In this document: positions 1-12,822 of the stretch, one piece after another
Layout: each line of letters begins with the position of its first letter
How positions within the stretch are numbered: the stretch's first letter is position 1
Assembly: GCF_001949145.1 (NCBI RefSeq)
Contig: NW_019091407.1
Span: forward strand, 1,226,001 to 1,290,000
Source: Acanthaster planci
Taxonomy: Eukaryota > Echinodermata > Asteroidea > Valvatida > Acanthasteridae
Direction: 5' to 3'
Length of the DNA stretch: 64,000 bases
Made by a program: the position numbers and the translations under genes
Notes under the pieces: generated by a model
The model's database searches: none
What the model was told of the DNA's origin: nothing
What the model saw: the letters and a program-made list of their open reading frames with translations, nothing else

Positions 1-236
1 CCTAGCCCAATCCAACGCAACCCAATCCAAATCAACCCAAGCCAATCCAGAGCAACCCAATCCAAAGCAACCCAAACCAACGCAACCCAACCCAAATCAA
101 CCCAACCCAATCCAACCCAACCCAAAGCAACCCAACCCGAAACAACCCAGCCCAACTAAAGCAACTCAACCCAACCCAAAGCGACCCATCAAGCCCAATG
201 CAACCCAACTAACCCATCCCACCTCACCCCAGCCAC
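1..236. repeat. Pentanucleotide (CCCAA)n-like satellite
   Basis: The first ~236 bases are an imperfect 5-bp tandem array built on CCCAA, with variants TCCAA, AGCAA and ACGCAA. The array runs off the left edge, so its full length is unknown. It lies just downstream of the last kanadaptin exon visible here and is therefore probably inside an intron or 3' flank of that gene. It has no coding potential. Confidence 0.9.
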
Positions 237-319
237 CTAGGGTGTGTGAAAAGAGGATGGTGCTATCCCATTCAGTGACACTTCACGAAGGGGCATTGGG
301 GGAGGGAAGGCATGAATAC

Positions 320-3300
320 TTTTGCAATGCTGGCATAGTGGCAGGCTTGGCAATGTCAACCAGCCGGCTGAGTCTGGCTTGCTCCTTCTTGAGCTCAATC
401 AGTCTCAGCTTCAGTTTGGCCCTCCAGGTCTTGTCCAGTGTCTTGCCACCCTGAATACTCTCCATGAAGGCGTCCAGCGAGTCATCTTGTAGGACTGCAG
501 AGGCACTGCCTGGGGGGAAAACAAGAAACAAAGATAACAATGATGCCAGTCAGTGAACAGAGAGTTCTTTGAGCAAATCTGCCTGAGAAGTTTGCCGCAC
601 TCACTGCTAACCATCTCTGTGAAATGAACACAGGCTTTTTGAACAAAAAAATTGTGGTCAGCATTTTCAAGGAGCTTGGCCCAGAGTTACTATTATAGAT
701 GTGCTGCTGCTGCATTAGGCTGACCAGAAATTCTTGGGTCAAGTGAAATCAGATAATCTGAATCGAGCGTGGTACTAACCAATTAAGTGGAGGAGCTCGT
801 CCAATAAGCTAGCAATGTCATTTTGTAGATAAAATGTGGGATTAGGAGTACCGCAAAAAATCAACAAACATCCAAGGAGGGGTAATACAACAAATTCTCT
901 CTCCAATGGATAGAATTCTGTGAATCTCGCTCTTATTTTCTTGTCTCGAGTGCTAAAATGTGACCTACCAACTTTTGAAATTTCTACAATCCATAATCTG
1001 GGGGGTGGGGGTTCAAAAATTCCAAAATCTGGGTGAAGCCTAAGATTTCACACCTCTGATAGACAAGTCTCCTTCCAAGCAATTCTACTTGTGTATACAA
1101 ATACAGTAGCTGCCGGCAGCTTTCATACATATTTGTATTTAGTTTCAATCAGCCTTATTGAAAGCAAACTGGGCAAGATAAGCACACACCCAAACTCACT
1201 TTTACTTTGAGTGGACATTTCTTCCTCGATCTTCTGCATTTCAGTTTCCACATCTGAAAGGTGAGATTTCTGCAAGGCACAAAATCCTCTGTCATACCGA
1301 TGTTAACGAACACCCACCGAAAAAAGAGATTTGCTTTAGTCACATTCCTAACCCAAGTTTGGATGGTCTCACTTAGACAATGACTACAGCGAGGTTAACT
1401 GATGTTATAAAAATTGATCCCTTGCTGGGACTCAAGGCTTTTACAAGTCTTGTTTCAATCACAATTTCTTGATCTAGCTTTCTCTTTTGAATAAAGAAAA
1501 GGCAAGTTAAATTCTCAAATCACTGGTCCAATCAACTCCACTAAGAATGACTCACCAAGCATTTTCATGCATTTCACATTATTGCATTGTCAAAAGGCAG
1601 TGTCGTTACACCCTTGGCATTCGAGTACGTCAAAATAAACAAATGGCAAGAACAAGCAAGCTACAGTACAGGTCAGAATTTTAGCCGACATGCTAACACG
1701 ATCAGTGAACCTGACACGCTGTTCATTACACGCTTTGCGGTTTTTACCATGCATTGCTGGTCCAATGCATGATAAGCCTGACCCCGGACCTCAACATCTC
1801 GGCAGGGCTTGTGACCACAGACCGAAAAGGTGACTGACAACGTGTAGTAAAGCACTGCACACGCAGGGCCAGGGCCGCCGCTCCAGCTTCGTGTACGCGT
1901 GTACACTGTACACATACATTGTACATACATGTACATGTATACAAATGTATGTGTAGTACATGTACACCGTATGGCATGCAGTGCACTGAATAAGTGAAAA
2001 TCACGTACATGTACATGTAGTGCCTGGCTGGCAAGATGATCGTCTTGAAGCATGCTTGAATTTGAAGATAACTTGAACTGCAATCAAACTGAACACTTTT
2101 TGTTGTGGGAAACTAGGAAAATGACTGTTCCGGTCAACAAAGGCCTGGCTGTTCTGGGGTTTGCGTGTATTGTGTGCATGTTTCAGATTGATTCAGATCA
2201 GATTGTGGTGTCGGCATTCTCTATTATGCAGGGGGTTAGTGTGTTTCGTGTTTGTGGTTAACTGCTTGCGTGTCTGACTCGATACAAACTGACACATTAA
2301 GCGTGTTGGCTAAAATTCTGACCTGTATTGTAAGTTGAATGGGCTGTCTCTCTTACCAGCGAGTCATAAGTCTGCGCTTTCTCCTTGATGATGCCAGCTT
2401 TCTTCATACGCTGTAATCGCTTCTTCTCAATCTCTCCCGTCCGATCCAGGAAGGTGTCCTCATCGCTGTCATAATAATCATCCTCCTTCCAGTTCTTGAC
2501 TTTTCTCTTGTGGCTCTCTGCGAGACAAACCATCACTATTTATATTGAGCGTTTACCCCTTCGCAGAAATATTTTTGAAAACCCGGTACAAACGCTGGTG
2601 AAAAATTTTGGAAGCTTACAAGCCATGAAACTGAAATCAAACTGAGAGGAATACATTTCTTTAATCACTTGGCAGTGGCTGCTTGCATGTTCTTCGTTAA
2701 AGTAAAATATCTTGGTCATGTCCCCCCAATTAACTGATTTAGGTATCGGTATATTTAGACGTTTTTGCAAGGTATCTTTTCGCTGCGGCAGAGGTCTTGC
2801 AAGGCGAGTATATGGGCATGATTTTAATGAAGCCTGCTAGGGTGAATAATCCAGTTTGGGCTGAAGAGTATTTGGTCTGTGTACCAACACCGCCTCATAT
2901 GCGAGCAATAGAGAGGCTGGGCAGACCGTCTGGATTTCAACTCCGTAATTGTTTGAAGTCACAATAATAATGCAGGGATTGGGAACAGTTAACTACCTGT
3001 TTTTGTGCTTTAAATAAATGTGGAAGACCAAGTGCTAGCCAGCAAAGTGTGCAGGTCAGCCAGAGGTGGTTGGTCCAAAAGCTCATCAGTTAGGTATGAG
3101 CTCATTGCTCAAGTCTGGAGTCAATTTGGAGTCTTTCTGTTTCTACCAGCCAGACTCCACTCCAAAATGTTGACTACAAGGTGGGTTGTTTACCATGTGT
3201 TGCTTGCCGTAGTACGCCGTGAGCATCTAGGATCCGACACGCCTCCAACGCACAGGCCACGACAGCCTCTTTCTTCTTACCCACGACTGCTGCCTCGGCA

Positions 3301-6265
3301 AAGATGGGCCTTCCACTGGCATCATCTAAGGGCAATCTGTCAGTATGGATGGAAATCCAATGGAATCACATGTGGAAGTCAAACTCCTACAGTGACAATG
3401 ACTTCAACTCACTCTAAAATTAAATGATAGTGAAATGGCGAGACAATGGGCTCTCAATGGCCATCAAACGTGTGTTAACTTAATTTCACTTTTAAAGGAA
3501 GTCAGCGATGACATTGTATAAGTCACTCACTTGGATGAAATTGGAAAGGGTAAAAGACAGAAAGGATCAAAGGATCTTCCCAATGAGGGTGAGAATTTTC
3601 GGAATTGAACGAAGATCAACAACATGAAGGGAACCTTTCCCAATATAAGGAGTTCTACAACGATGCTACGAGCTATCATTGAGACACAAAGTGCGTGGGT
3701 GTGATGAGACATCATGCCAAACCTCCAACTTGCTTGAAGAGGATTTCACTGGCTTCCTCATAAGTACAGAATGGAACAAAAACTTGGATTTCTGCATGCT
3801 GTGTGCTGCACAGCTTTTGGCCAGGAGGCAGGCAAACACACACAATCTGTTACTTACTCCACTTTGCAGACAAATTGCTTGTTGAAACCACTTTCCTTTT
3901 CTTCCACGTTATACTCCAGATCATATCCTGCAAAAGGTGTGGGAAAATGTGACCTTCACTGCATTGTGTGTGTCACTCAAGATCTTGCTTATGCAGAAAC
4001 TCTGAACTGCATCTAGATTTTGAAGTTTCTTTCACAATTAATATGTACACATAGCAGGGCAGCATGTTCCTACATGTATCAATGACCACTCTAATTTTTT
4101 TGTTCAATGACTCTGTTCAATACAACTCATCCAGGTGAATGCTCAAAGCAAGAAAATGAAACAAAAATGCTGAAGTTGGTGTTACTCCATAGGGCAACGT
4201 ACAGATAAGAGACCAATCTCGATATGGTGCAACCCAACCAATTACGTCAACTGATATATCCAGCAATGTTTCAAGGAACATTCCAATGGCCCCTGGGGCC
4301 ATTAAGAATGAATGTTAATTTTGTGTGAAGCGACTGTCGCGGACAGTAACTCTGCACAAAAGTTATCATAATGCTGGCCCCACTGGTGGGGGGGGCCACT
4401 GCAGATGAACAGCGATCACGTCACCATGGTCAATCATCCGCTTTGTCTATAGTTCCTAACTAAATGACATCAACACCACCAACCCTCTCTCTCGAAGTAG
4501 CCTCGGAGTGCCTTCTTGGGGTCTTTGATGTAAGTTGCTTCCTTCTCTTCTTGGGTCATGATGGCAAATGGGTTGTCGCCTCTTGTGTCTTCCTCCTGAG
4601 CATCCTCGTAATCTAAAAGAGTCAAAGGTCTGGTTGGTGTACTGTAAGACACTGCCGGGGGGGGGGGGATTGCAACCCTTGTGCCTACAGCTCCTACTCC
4701 AATGTAGACAAGACGAAGATAGGTAAACACAGTGCTAAAATAAAAACAATTGATCAAGCAATGAAAGATGCAGTAAATGAACAGAAGAGATTGGAGTTTC
4801 AACAGCCACTCTAGGCAAAATTGTAGTTTGACATTTGCTTTATGAACATAGAGGTGCACTGTTTAAGTCTTAGAGGTGAACTACGTGAACACCACATCTA
4901 AATGTACATGTACATGTATTTACATTGATAATGCCAGTTTACTGTGTGTCCATATACATGTACTCGGAAAGCATGTGCAGTGTTAATTTTACATCCGAAA
5001 ATGGTTACTGTTAACATTTCTTCACATTTCTCTCGTCAATTTTGGTAAATTAATATAAGATTCCCAAATACGACTCAGCCAAACTTTCAAATCTTGATCA
5101 AAAGGAGGGTTGAATATTCAAATCTATAACTACTCAATTTGACTCAGCCTTTACCCATCCCCCAGCTGATGCCTTCATCTCTCTCCTTTTCCTCTCTCCT
5201 CTCATTGGCTGCTTGCTCCTGAGTTGCCCTCCTCCTGTCTTCCAGCTCGGCCAGCTGTTTTTGTCGCAGCTCTTTGAGTTCTGTCACACTCAGTTCAGAT
5301 TCTGCATCCTGGTCTTCTGCTGGCCCCTGCAGAATATACATGCGGGAGCTTCCGCCCAACTTAAACATGTGCCCCACCCTCATTCGGTAGAACACCCTTC
5401 CTTCCATCTTCTGCTTGTTGAACCAAGAACCATGCGTGCTTCCAAGGTCGTACAGATAGAAACCAGGATCATGCTCGCTGTCCCCCATCAGACGATACTG
5501 CAGCACAAGGTGATAGCGAGATAGAGAAGGGTGCTCTAGGGGGATATCACAAATCTCCAATCTCCCAAAGACATGGTAGGCTTTGTCGTTCAGTGGTATC
5601 TTTGCAATGATAGCCCCACTCTTCAGTACTTCAAGGTGATACGGTTCGTTGGGAACACCACTCCAGGAGGGCTCTATGTAAGGCAAGGGCGGAGCTTTGG
5701 CAAGCTTCTCAGCAGGTGACTTCTCCCTGGACTTCTTGACTGTGCTAGCCGGTAACAGTGGTTGCTCTTGTGGACTTGACTGTTCTGCCCCAGGAATTGG
5801 TCCTGACATTTGTGGATCTTTCTTGTGTTTTGGAATGTTGGACTGTTTTGGCTTTGGAAAGTTGAACTCCTCACTGTAAGGTTGGAAAGCATGGTCAGTT
5901 TTATCCTTTGACTCATCAGGCTTTACATTATTAGTTCTGTTTTCTAATGTAGCTGAGGCAGGTGAATGGAACTTTTTGGGACCAGCATGACCAGTCTTGG
6001 TTGGAAGTGGAAGTCCGGGTAGCTTAAATCCCCCTTCATCTTGTTTAGACATGTTAGACTCACTCACTTCATGAGACCTTTCTATAGTGGCTTTTTCACC
6101 CCCAAATCCACCCGAATTTTCGGTTGGGCATCTTGTTTCTGATCCCGGGCTCCTCTGCCTCTGGTCCAACGATGGCATGTTCGGCAAAGACGAAATGTCC
6201 ACGGCGGCACATTCCTTGGATATGTTGGCATGGTTGGGGTCGGTTGATTCGGATTCTCTTTCCAT
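320..6265 (-). CDS. SLC4A1AP: Kanadaptin (SLC4A1AP), 3'-truncated at window edge
   Basis: Minus-strand gene with seven exons joined in phase by GT-AG sites: 5155-6265, 4484-4612, 3858-3927, 3194-3336, 2357-2517, 1200-1269 and about 320-509. The last donor (GTATTC) is weak, and later exons lie off the left edge. Exon 1 starts at ATG 6265 and encodes ~370 residues: a low-complexity S/P/K-rich N-terminus of ~200 residues, then an FHA domain (about 231-300) with [11 protein letters not shown] and [11 protein letters not shown], which fit the phosphothreonine-binding loops. The next exons carry [13 protein letters not shown], then a dsRNA-binding-like stretch ending [19 protein letters not shown], then [19 protein letters not shown] and [13 protein letters not shown], all hallmarks of kanadaptin. 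Vertebrate kanadaptin was named for anion-exchanger binding but is mostly nuclear, and its molecular role is unsettled. The identity is firm; the 3' end is missing. Confidence 0.93.
1860..2025. repeat. GTAC/CATG palindrome-rich tract
   Basis: Overlapping short palindromes (GTACATGTAC, CGTGTACACG, TGTACA) fill this stretch of the kanadaptin intron. Similar tracts occur at 50090-50225 and 60530-60605. They are a compositional feature of the genome and not coding. Confidence 0.6.
4285..4440 (+). repeat. Dispersed repeat family R3, copy 1
   Basis: Shares AAAAGTTATCATAATGCTGG, CCCACTGGTGGGGG and CACTGCAGATGAACAGCGAT with the copies at 25527-25715 and 31285-31432. It lies in the intron after kanadaptin exon 2. 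GGCCCC/GGGGCC at its two ends suggests short terminal inverted repeats. Confidence 0.65.
5155..6265 (-). CDS. SLC4A1AP: Kanadaptin exon 1 (FHA-domain exon)
   Basis: This is the largest exon of the kanadaptin gene. The reading frame runs on to a stop at 5144, but the true end is the donor GTAAAG directly after 5155, because the next exon (start 4612, after TTTTAG) continues [10 protein letters not shown] in phase. The start ATG at 6263-6265 is followed by MERESEST. The residues around 245-283 ([15 protein letters not shown]) mark the FHA fold. Confidence 0.9.
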
Positions 6266-8060
6266 TTCTGTGACTGGATCACTTCACTGCTATCAGTAAA
6301 ATAACTTCTTGATTTTATCGTGTTCATAAACGTGTAACGCGAATTCCAGAAGACGCTGCCGCTTGATTTAGGCCTATCGATTTATTTTCTGTCGATGCTC
6401 TGATGGTGGCTGCCATTTTGTTTATGCTCCTTGCCAAAATATGAGGGCGGTATTTCATTCGCTTGGTCGGGTGGGTTTGGGTAGGCGTGTCCGTGTGGAT
6501 TCGCATTGGGGTATACCTGAATATTCTCGAGTCTCCCTCCCCGCCATCACGAACACTACGCAGCTAAAGTACGTTTGATGCCCTGACTTACCCCATCCCC
6601 TTACCATCTCAGGCTAACTTGCTTGAGTATATGTAGTAGAAATTTCCCTGATCATAAATTTTCATTCAGTGACCCACAACATGGTTCCAAATTATAATAA
6701 ACAGGAGTTTTTGAGATTTCGATGTGCACAGTATCACTTTTCAACTTCTATTACTTGCTGACTTACTTGGAACCTTATACTAAAGAAGAAAAAGGTGTAT
6801 TTCAGAATTGAGGCCACTAATCCTTCGGCCTTTTGGATAAAATTTTAGGACAAAATGCAGACGAACTTAAGAGCTGGCTAGCATGAAGATTCGTGTGCAC
6901 TAAAACTCAGTCTAAGTAAACGAAGAGGAAATCAGATGACTGATTGGTCACCAGTGGACTACCTCAGAAATGAGAAGTTCTGTGACACGATACGACAGTC
7001 TTAGGTCTATTTTTTATTTTCACTTGGTGAGCAGTACACAACTTTGTGACAATACGTATTATTTCAAATAGTACATAATATAAAGTGATTAAAAAAATCA
7101 ACTTCAACTCAAACTCCAGTCCATAATTCGCATGTAGGTTTAGTAAGAGGAATGAACCTCGCTTTATACAATAGCGGGCTTTAATATTTACACTGTTTAG
7201 TTGGTAGCGCTGATAGTTCGGTTTTTTGTTCACTGAAGTCAAAACATTGCAAGCTTACAAAGATAAAATTCAATGCAATTTCCTGCACATTTTGGATGCC
7301 TGGAATGACTGAATATGCATTTAATAGTACCAAAATTGTAAACCCCAACCACGATTCGTCTTGAAATCCTTCTGATCATCTCAATTCATATCACACTCAC
7401 TAGCCCAAACGATTACTTCATCCAAGAAAAAAATGTAACACTGATGCAAGACTCTTCTACATTAATCCAAACCTGAATTTATAATGTAGTTTGAACTGCT
7501 AACAATAATGAAATCTTAGATGTACATTTAGAGTTTATTTTTCAACCCACTTCAAAGGTACGTCGGTTCCAACGGTCACAGGACGTAGCTGTATACACAC
7601 GCACATAACTTGGTGATCGAGTTTCTGAATTTCCTACCTAATATATCTTTTATATGAAGGTGAAATTTCGTTATTTTGAAACTGCCCCTCGGATGCATAT
7701 AAATAGGTGCGTGGTCACCTGGGGGGGGCACTCCCCATTTAAGAAAAAGAAAAATAAATAACGGGGGGAAAAAACGAGAAAACGAGGGAAGGGGGGGACC
7801 AATTTGCTTGAAAATACCTCGGCCGGATCAACCTCCTTCCACCGCATGTCGGCTTGCTGGGATTGAGTGTTTGCCCCTCCCCGTGCAGAGGAAAAATTCT
7901 TGCAACGCCTATTATGGGTGATATGCAACATCTTGACGTTGTTTTTCTTGTCAGTAGTGAATAAAGTATACTGTTCTACAGCTGTGCTTGAAACCTATTT
8001 TTCTTATCAACCCCCAACTATTTTTGTCATTTTTCATAATAATCACCTCCACCGCCGTCC
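6266..8060. other. Intergenic: kanadaptin 5' flank and TMEM26 3' flank
   Basis: No coding exon is recognised. 6266-6560 should contain the kanadaptin 5' UTR and promoter; it is relatively GC-rich with no clear TATA box. The rest is A+T-rich. A TTTATT (AATAAA on the minus strand) near 7531 could serve the TMEM26-like gene as a poly(A) signal. A G-rich run lies at 7721-7800. Confidence 0.5.
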
Positions 8061-10614
8061 CTATGCATTGCCACCATTATGAACACCCTCCTCATCATCA
8101 ACGCCAGCCGCCCGATCTCTGCCGCCTTCGTCGCCCGCATCTTGCTCGTCATCGCTACCGGGGCTGGCGTCACTGAAGTCCCCATTGCCGTGTTCAATGC
8201 CTTGCTCAGAGCCACCACTATGCACATCATCGTTTCTGTCCTTTTCCTCTCCGTCAGAGAAGTCCACCAGAAACACAAACACGTTTTTATTACCGCTTTG
8301 TCCAAAAGAGCTATCCGAACCAACCGTACTACTCGTATTTTGGTTGATGCATTTTTCTGGAGACGGTTCGTTATTTACATCGTCTTGATGATCTGAAATA
8401 CGACGGTGATTGAGAAAGACAGAATTGTCATCAACCACGTTGCATGGCCATTCCGTTTGGACACTGACGTGTTTTCTGTGTCTCAAATGTTGCCTGTCTT
8501 CGCCTGAGCCATAAAAGAAACGCGAGGTGACCCATAAGGATGGAGTCTTATCAAGGTCATCGATAAGGATTGGCTCGTCAGTACGGCCTACTGTCGCGTC
8601 TCTGAGGTCCGTACTTTCAGATCTGCTAAGTTTGGCTCCCACCCTGCGATCTCTCGCCTTCCGCTTCTCCCGGTACTCGTGCAGGATGACCGCCAATCGG
8701 TACAGCTGCAGCACAGTCAGCAGGGCGTTCTTGGAGGTGAAAAACAGAAACGGGATGGAGAGGGGGACCCTGGGGCTTATAATGAGATACAGACGGCTGG
8801 CAAGGAACGGCAGGTCCTGCATCATCAAGGTGACCAGAATAGCCCAGGTCTCGGTACCGCAAAAGAAGTGGCAGTGGTCCGACTCCCCGTCCCGTTGCAC
8901 CCGAATGAGCGGCTTCTTTCGGTGCTCAGCGGCCAGAGGCCTGACCCCTGCTACCCTCGTCTTTCTGCCTTTGGTGAGAGTAAGGCTGAGGGTGAACTGC
9001 GGTAGACTCCATGTCCACACGGACAACAAGATCAGCACGTGTACGTCGTTGTCGTAAATCTCGTCCACCTTCAGTCCCTCCCCAACGAACTCTAAGATGT
9101 CGGCCGCCATGCCAACCTGGACCAGTAGCAGCTGGGAGAGCTGGTCACGTGATAGTTCCCCCTTCGGCAGAAGCCATCTCCCAAGGATAAGAGAAAATAA
9201 AAGCATCTGGTGTAGAGCCAACGCCCAGTCTGGCAGTATCATTGCGACAAACGGCACCTGTTTTGGAGGAATATTTCGATATTTTGAAAACCAGGATCAG
9301 GATACGTCACAAAGTCTTTCTTACTATCAGCATCCTTTCGTACAAAACAATAAACACATTGGGACTGCTGCACTAACAGCAAAAGATATATATCTCTCTG
9401 TCTTTTCGTTTTTCACCCAGGGTGTGTCTATGCATAAGATAGAAGTCGGTTCCCACCACTGGTGGATCGATGTGTGTGGGAGGAAGGGACCGTAGCCCTC
9501 TTCTAAAAAAGAAAAAAAATTATTTTGAAAATTAACGTAGATTTTTGGACTATCCCACTTCATACCGAAAGCGTGTTAAAGTCCTTAAATGCGATCCGTC
9601 CATCAAAAAGGTCATAAAAGATTACAAAATTCCAAACTATCCCCCTTAAAATTTAAGAAAAAACCTCTGGTGGATGCTCCCCCGGAAAGTTTGGTTCTGT
9701 CATTCTCTCGCAATTCAAGTGGCGTCGTTCATGAAGGAAAACGAAGCAAGGAAGATAGACCTAACCTTTCCCGCGTTAGCAATACCAATTTCCTATGCCA
9801 CTGGAGCGAAAGTGGTGTCAAAACTTACCTCATGCCCGAAGATGGGCGGCAGTGAGGTTTTGTTGAAATAGCTGTCATCACAAGGTGATGGGTTCCGGTC
9901 ATCGTTGAGGTTTATTTTCCCACAGCCACGGCGCTGCTTGTACACGTCCCACTCGATCATCCAGAGGCACGGTACGGTGCACATGAGCATCAAGGCAATG
10001 GTGGGCGAGAACCTGAAACAGACACACTCGTTCCGCTAGTATAAGTCAATCGACTCCTTGCGGATAAAGTCAGGTAGTAAAAAACAGTTGAAGCCTGAGA
10101 CGGAGCCGAAGTCGAGTATTGGGAAACGGCTTTGTATTCATGAAAATGAAAAGGTACCATTTTCTATTTCATCGAAAAAAAAAATACTTGGTTGACATGT
10201 CAAAAATTGAGAATCAAAATCAGTAATATAAAAAAATAAATAAACAACCCAATTTGTTTTGTTTTGTTCTTTAGTTTACTTTACTACTATCTCTATATAC
10301 TTTCCATCTCATTTTACAATCTTCAAATTTTACACTCGCAAAATTTTAAAATCTTAAAATCTCCACGACATTTTCGAAAACAATCACAAACTATCAAACA
10401 TTTGGATATTAGAAAATGCTAAGCAATGAAAACTTCGCTCACCACTTCCAAGAGCCGTGTCGGCGCCTTCCATGAACATAAGAAGTAGAAACACCACCCA
10501 TGCTATCCAGAGTCTCCCGTCCTTGTCGCTGATCAACCAGACGCTCAAACCAGCCACAAGAGAGAACAGGATACGGACCAGAGTCCCGTTGATCACCATG
10601 CAGCATCGTCCCAT
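8061..10614 (-). CDS. TMEM26: TMEM26-like multipass membrane protein
   Basis: Three minus-strand exons: 10443-10614 (start ATG 10614), 9829-10012 and 8061-9257 (stop at 8061-8063). The predicted protein is ~515 residues with about eight hydrophobic segments: LVRILFSLVAGLSVWLI and LWIAWVVFLLLMFM in exon 1; TIALMLMCTVPCLW in exon 2; and LHQMLLFSLILGRWLLP, LSQLLLVQVGMAADILEF, VLILLSVWTWSLPQF, WAILVTLMMQDLPFL and ALLTVLQLYRLAVIL in exon 3. RDQLSQLLL, the GMAADILEF segment and LLTVLQLYRLAV match the TMEM26 family, whose biochemical function is unknown. An NKT glycosylation site sits in the exon 2 loop. The C-terminal ~190 residues are hydrophilic and end in an acidic D/E/G-rich tail, longer than in vertebrate TMEM26. 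The exon 1 donor (GTGAGC) and exon 2 acceptor (TTTCAG) join one base out of phase, so a micro-exon or unusual site (for example a GC donor) is needed there. Confidence 0.88.
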
Positions 10615-12640
10615 CTTTTATGCGGTGTAATATGAGTACAGGCGTGGAGACTTAAAACGAAGCAAGTGCCTTTGAAAAGCCAGCTTTGATTGCAAAAACT
10701 GTGCTTAGCAATTAAACCCTTTTCTGAACACCACGCTATTAACACATGTTCAGGGTGTTAATGGATAGTTATGGGCCAAGTTGAACAACGGCGTTTAGGA
10801 ACTAGATGTGCAATGTTATCTAGGCGTGATTTAAAATTGATAGAAGAATTGAATTTAAATTTTTGTTTAGCTTAATTTGGTTTGGTTCGCTTTGCACTTG
10901 GTCAATCAAATTCAGTTCTCCCCGGCCAAAATTGATTTTGTCCACACTAACGCTGTCCACAGAAGATCACGTTGAATTATTACCTCGGGATCAGTCTCTT
11001 TTCGATCCGGCTCAGCACACTGCGTAAGCATGTAAAGACAGGATTCTTGTGTTGATTACTGGACTCACTGTAGTTTTTGGTCTTTCCGAAGATGTGGAGT
11101 TCACAGAGTTATTTTACGATCTGTGCCTCACTGGTTAGCGTACGGCAAGATCTATTCCGCAGTGTCGAGTCGACATGCAGAGATTTGAGTCCGTGCTTCC
11201 TGATACCATTTCTACCTGAAGTGCGTAGACACGGCAGACCATTAATTAGAAGGGCTGCTGCACTCTAACGAATATGGATCGACCAGGCGGCGACTTTATT
11301 AAGAGACATGCCTGCAATTAATTATGTCATCTTGCTAATAGCATCTGAGGCTAATCACCCTGCGCATCTTATCTTCATAGAGAAAGCCCGAACACGGCTC
11401 ATCTTGTTCATCCTGCTACGCTGAACAACATCTTCGAGATATCAGATTAAGGACAGAGGAATGACATCCTCAACTTCTAGACCTTTTCAGTAAAAAAGCT
11501 GCCTATTGGGAAGAATGATAAAGAGCATTGCGCGCGATTTATTTGCCAAGGCTTATTATTTGACAGATGCATCTGGCATAGCGAACTTTAACGTAGGACT
11601 ATGCTTCAGGGGACTGGGCGAGCATATTAAGGACCATTACAATGGATGGATCAAATCCAACGGATATTTACTCAGTGATACTGACTGCACGCGAGGGTCT
11701 ATTAGTATAGTTCAATTTATCATCCTTGAATGAAGCTATTGGTGCATGCGGGTTAGTGGAATCGAGAAAACAACGTGTTCGGGTCCTGTTTGTTATAACG
11801 ACGGGAGAAGGGAAATTCGACGGTAGTCATTTAGCTAATAGAAGGCAAGAGTCAATTAACAAATCAGTGGATCATGCATGAAAACGTTCAGTATTAAAGA
11901 AAAAAGCAGTCCTTTTTGAAGATTACTTAACGAGTAAGGTGATCTGTCACTTTCGAGGAAACCTGCAAAACAGGTTTGCAGACGGTTTTCAAAAAGGAGG
12001 ACGAAAACATGGAACCAGTGAGCCTATATTACAGGCACGGATCCGGAGAAGGATCGAACCCCCCTCCCGTTCTGAGACCCCCCCCCCAATAAATAAAGGG
12101 GGCGGAGATAAAAAAAAGGGGGAAACATAAAGGATAACTAAAGTAAGTGCACCAATACCACCGTAATCAGCATTATAATAATGTTTCATCATCGTTTCCG
12201 CTTGTCCGCAAAAATGAGACATTAAAAAAACTTCCCCGGCCTGACCCCTTGGAAAAATTCCTGAATCCACTCCTGTATTTTAACTAAAAATGCATGTACT
12301 TAAAAGAAGCAAATAATATTAATATTACCAGAAAGTATTTTAATATTTAGGCCCTACAAGCTCGATTCAGGGAGGTTTTATCAGTACGTTTGGAGCCTCC
12401 ATTTCTCTTGTCCCCAAAATTCGTAATGCCATTTCCCCTTCAGTATAGGCTTTTTTTCTTTTCATCATCTAGATACAACCCAAGAAACGTATGAGTTTCT
12501 TTTATGTATGAAATAATTTAAATATCAAACATCTCAGGTGTCCAACGTTGTTGGCTGGGGCCCCCACCGATATGCGTACAAGGGAAATAACTGCGACCGT
12601 TTACGCTACTGGTTTCCATGGACACCCCTATTAATTAAAA
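10615..12640. other. Intergenic, no gene recognised
   Basis: The sequence is A+T-rich with scattered stops in all frames. The short open frames at 11077-11268, 11506-11733 and 11939-12130 lack family motifs or convincing splice context. There is a C run at 12060-12090. Confidence 0.5.
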
Positions 12641-12822
12641 CAGTAATACGGGCGATTCACAAAAGTGCGACACCAAGAGTTTGCAACGCGTTGGCCAATC
12701 ATAACGCGCGAAATTTGTCGACCCTTTCCAAACGCCCATTGGGTCGACAGATTTCGCGCGTTGTGATTGGTCAACGCGTTGCAAACTCTTGGTGGCGAAC
12801 TTTTGTGAAAAGGCCTTATTGT
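12641..12822. mobile_element. Foldback MITE, copy 1 (CAACGCGTTGGCC family)
   Basis: This is a ~180-bp element that is almost entirely an inverted repeat. The left arm runs from CAGTAATACGGGCGATTCAC through GAGTTTGCAACGCGTTGGCC to a GTCGACC core. The right arm is its near-perfect reverse complement, ending GTGAAAAGGCCTTATTG. A second copy lies at 46094-46271, which confirms the ends. It has no transposase and is non-autonomous. A target-site duplication was not settled. Confidence 0.85.

Noticed and set aside
1744..2083. Minus-strand open frames of 96-136 codons
   Set aside because: They consist of translated TACATG/GTACAC palindromic low-complexity DNA inside a kanadaptin intron.
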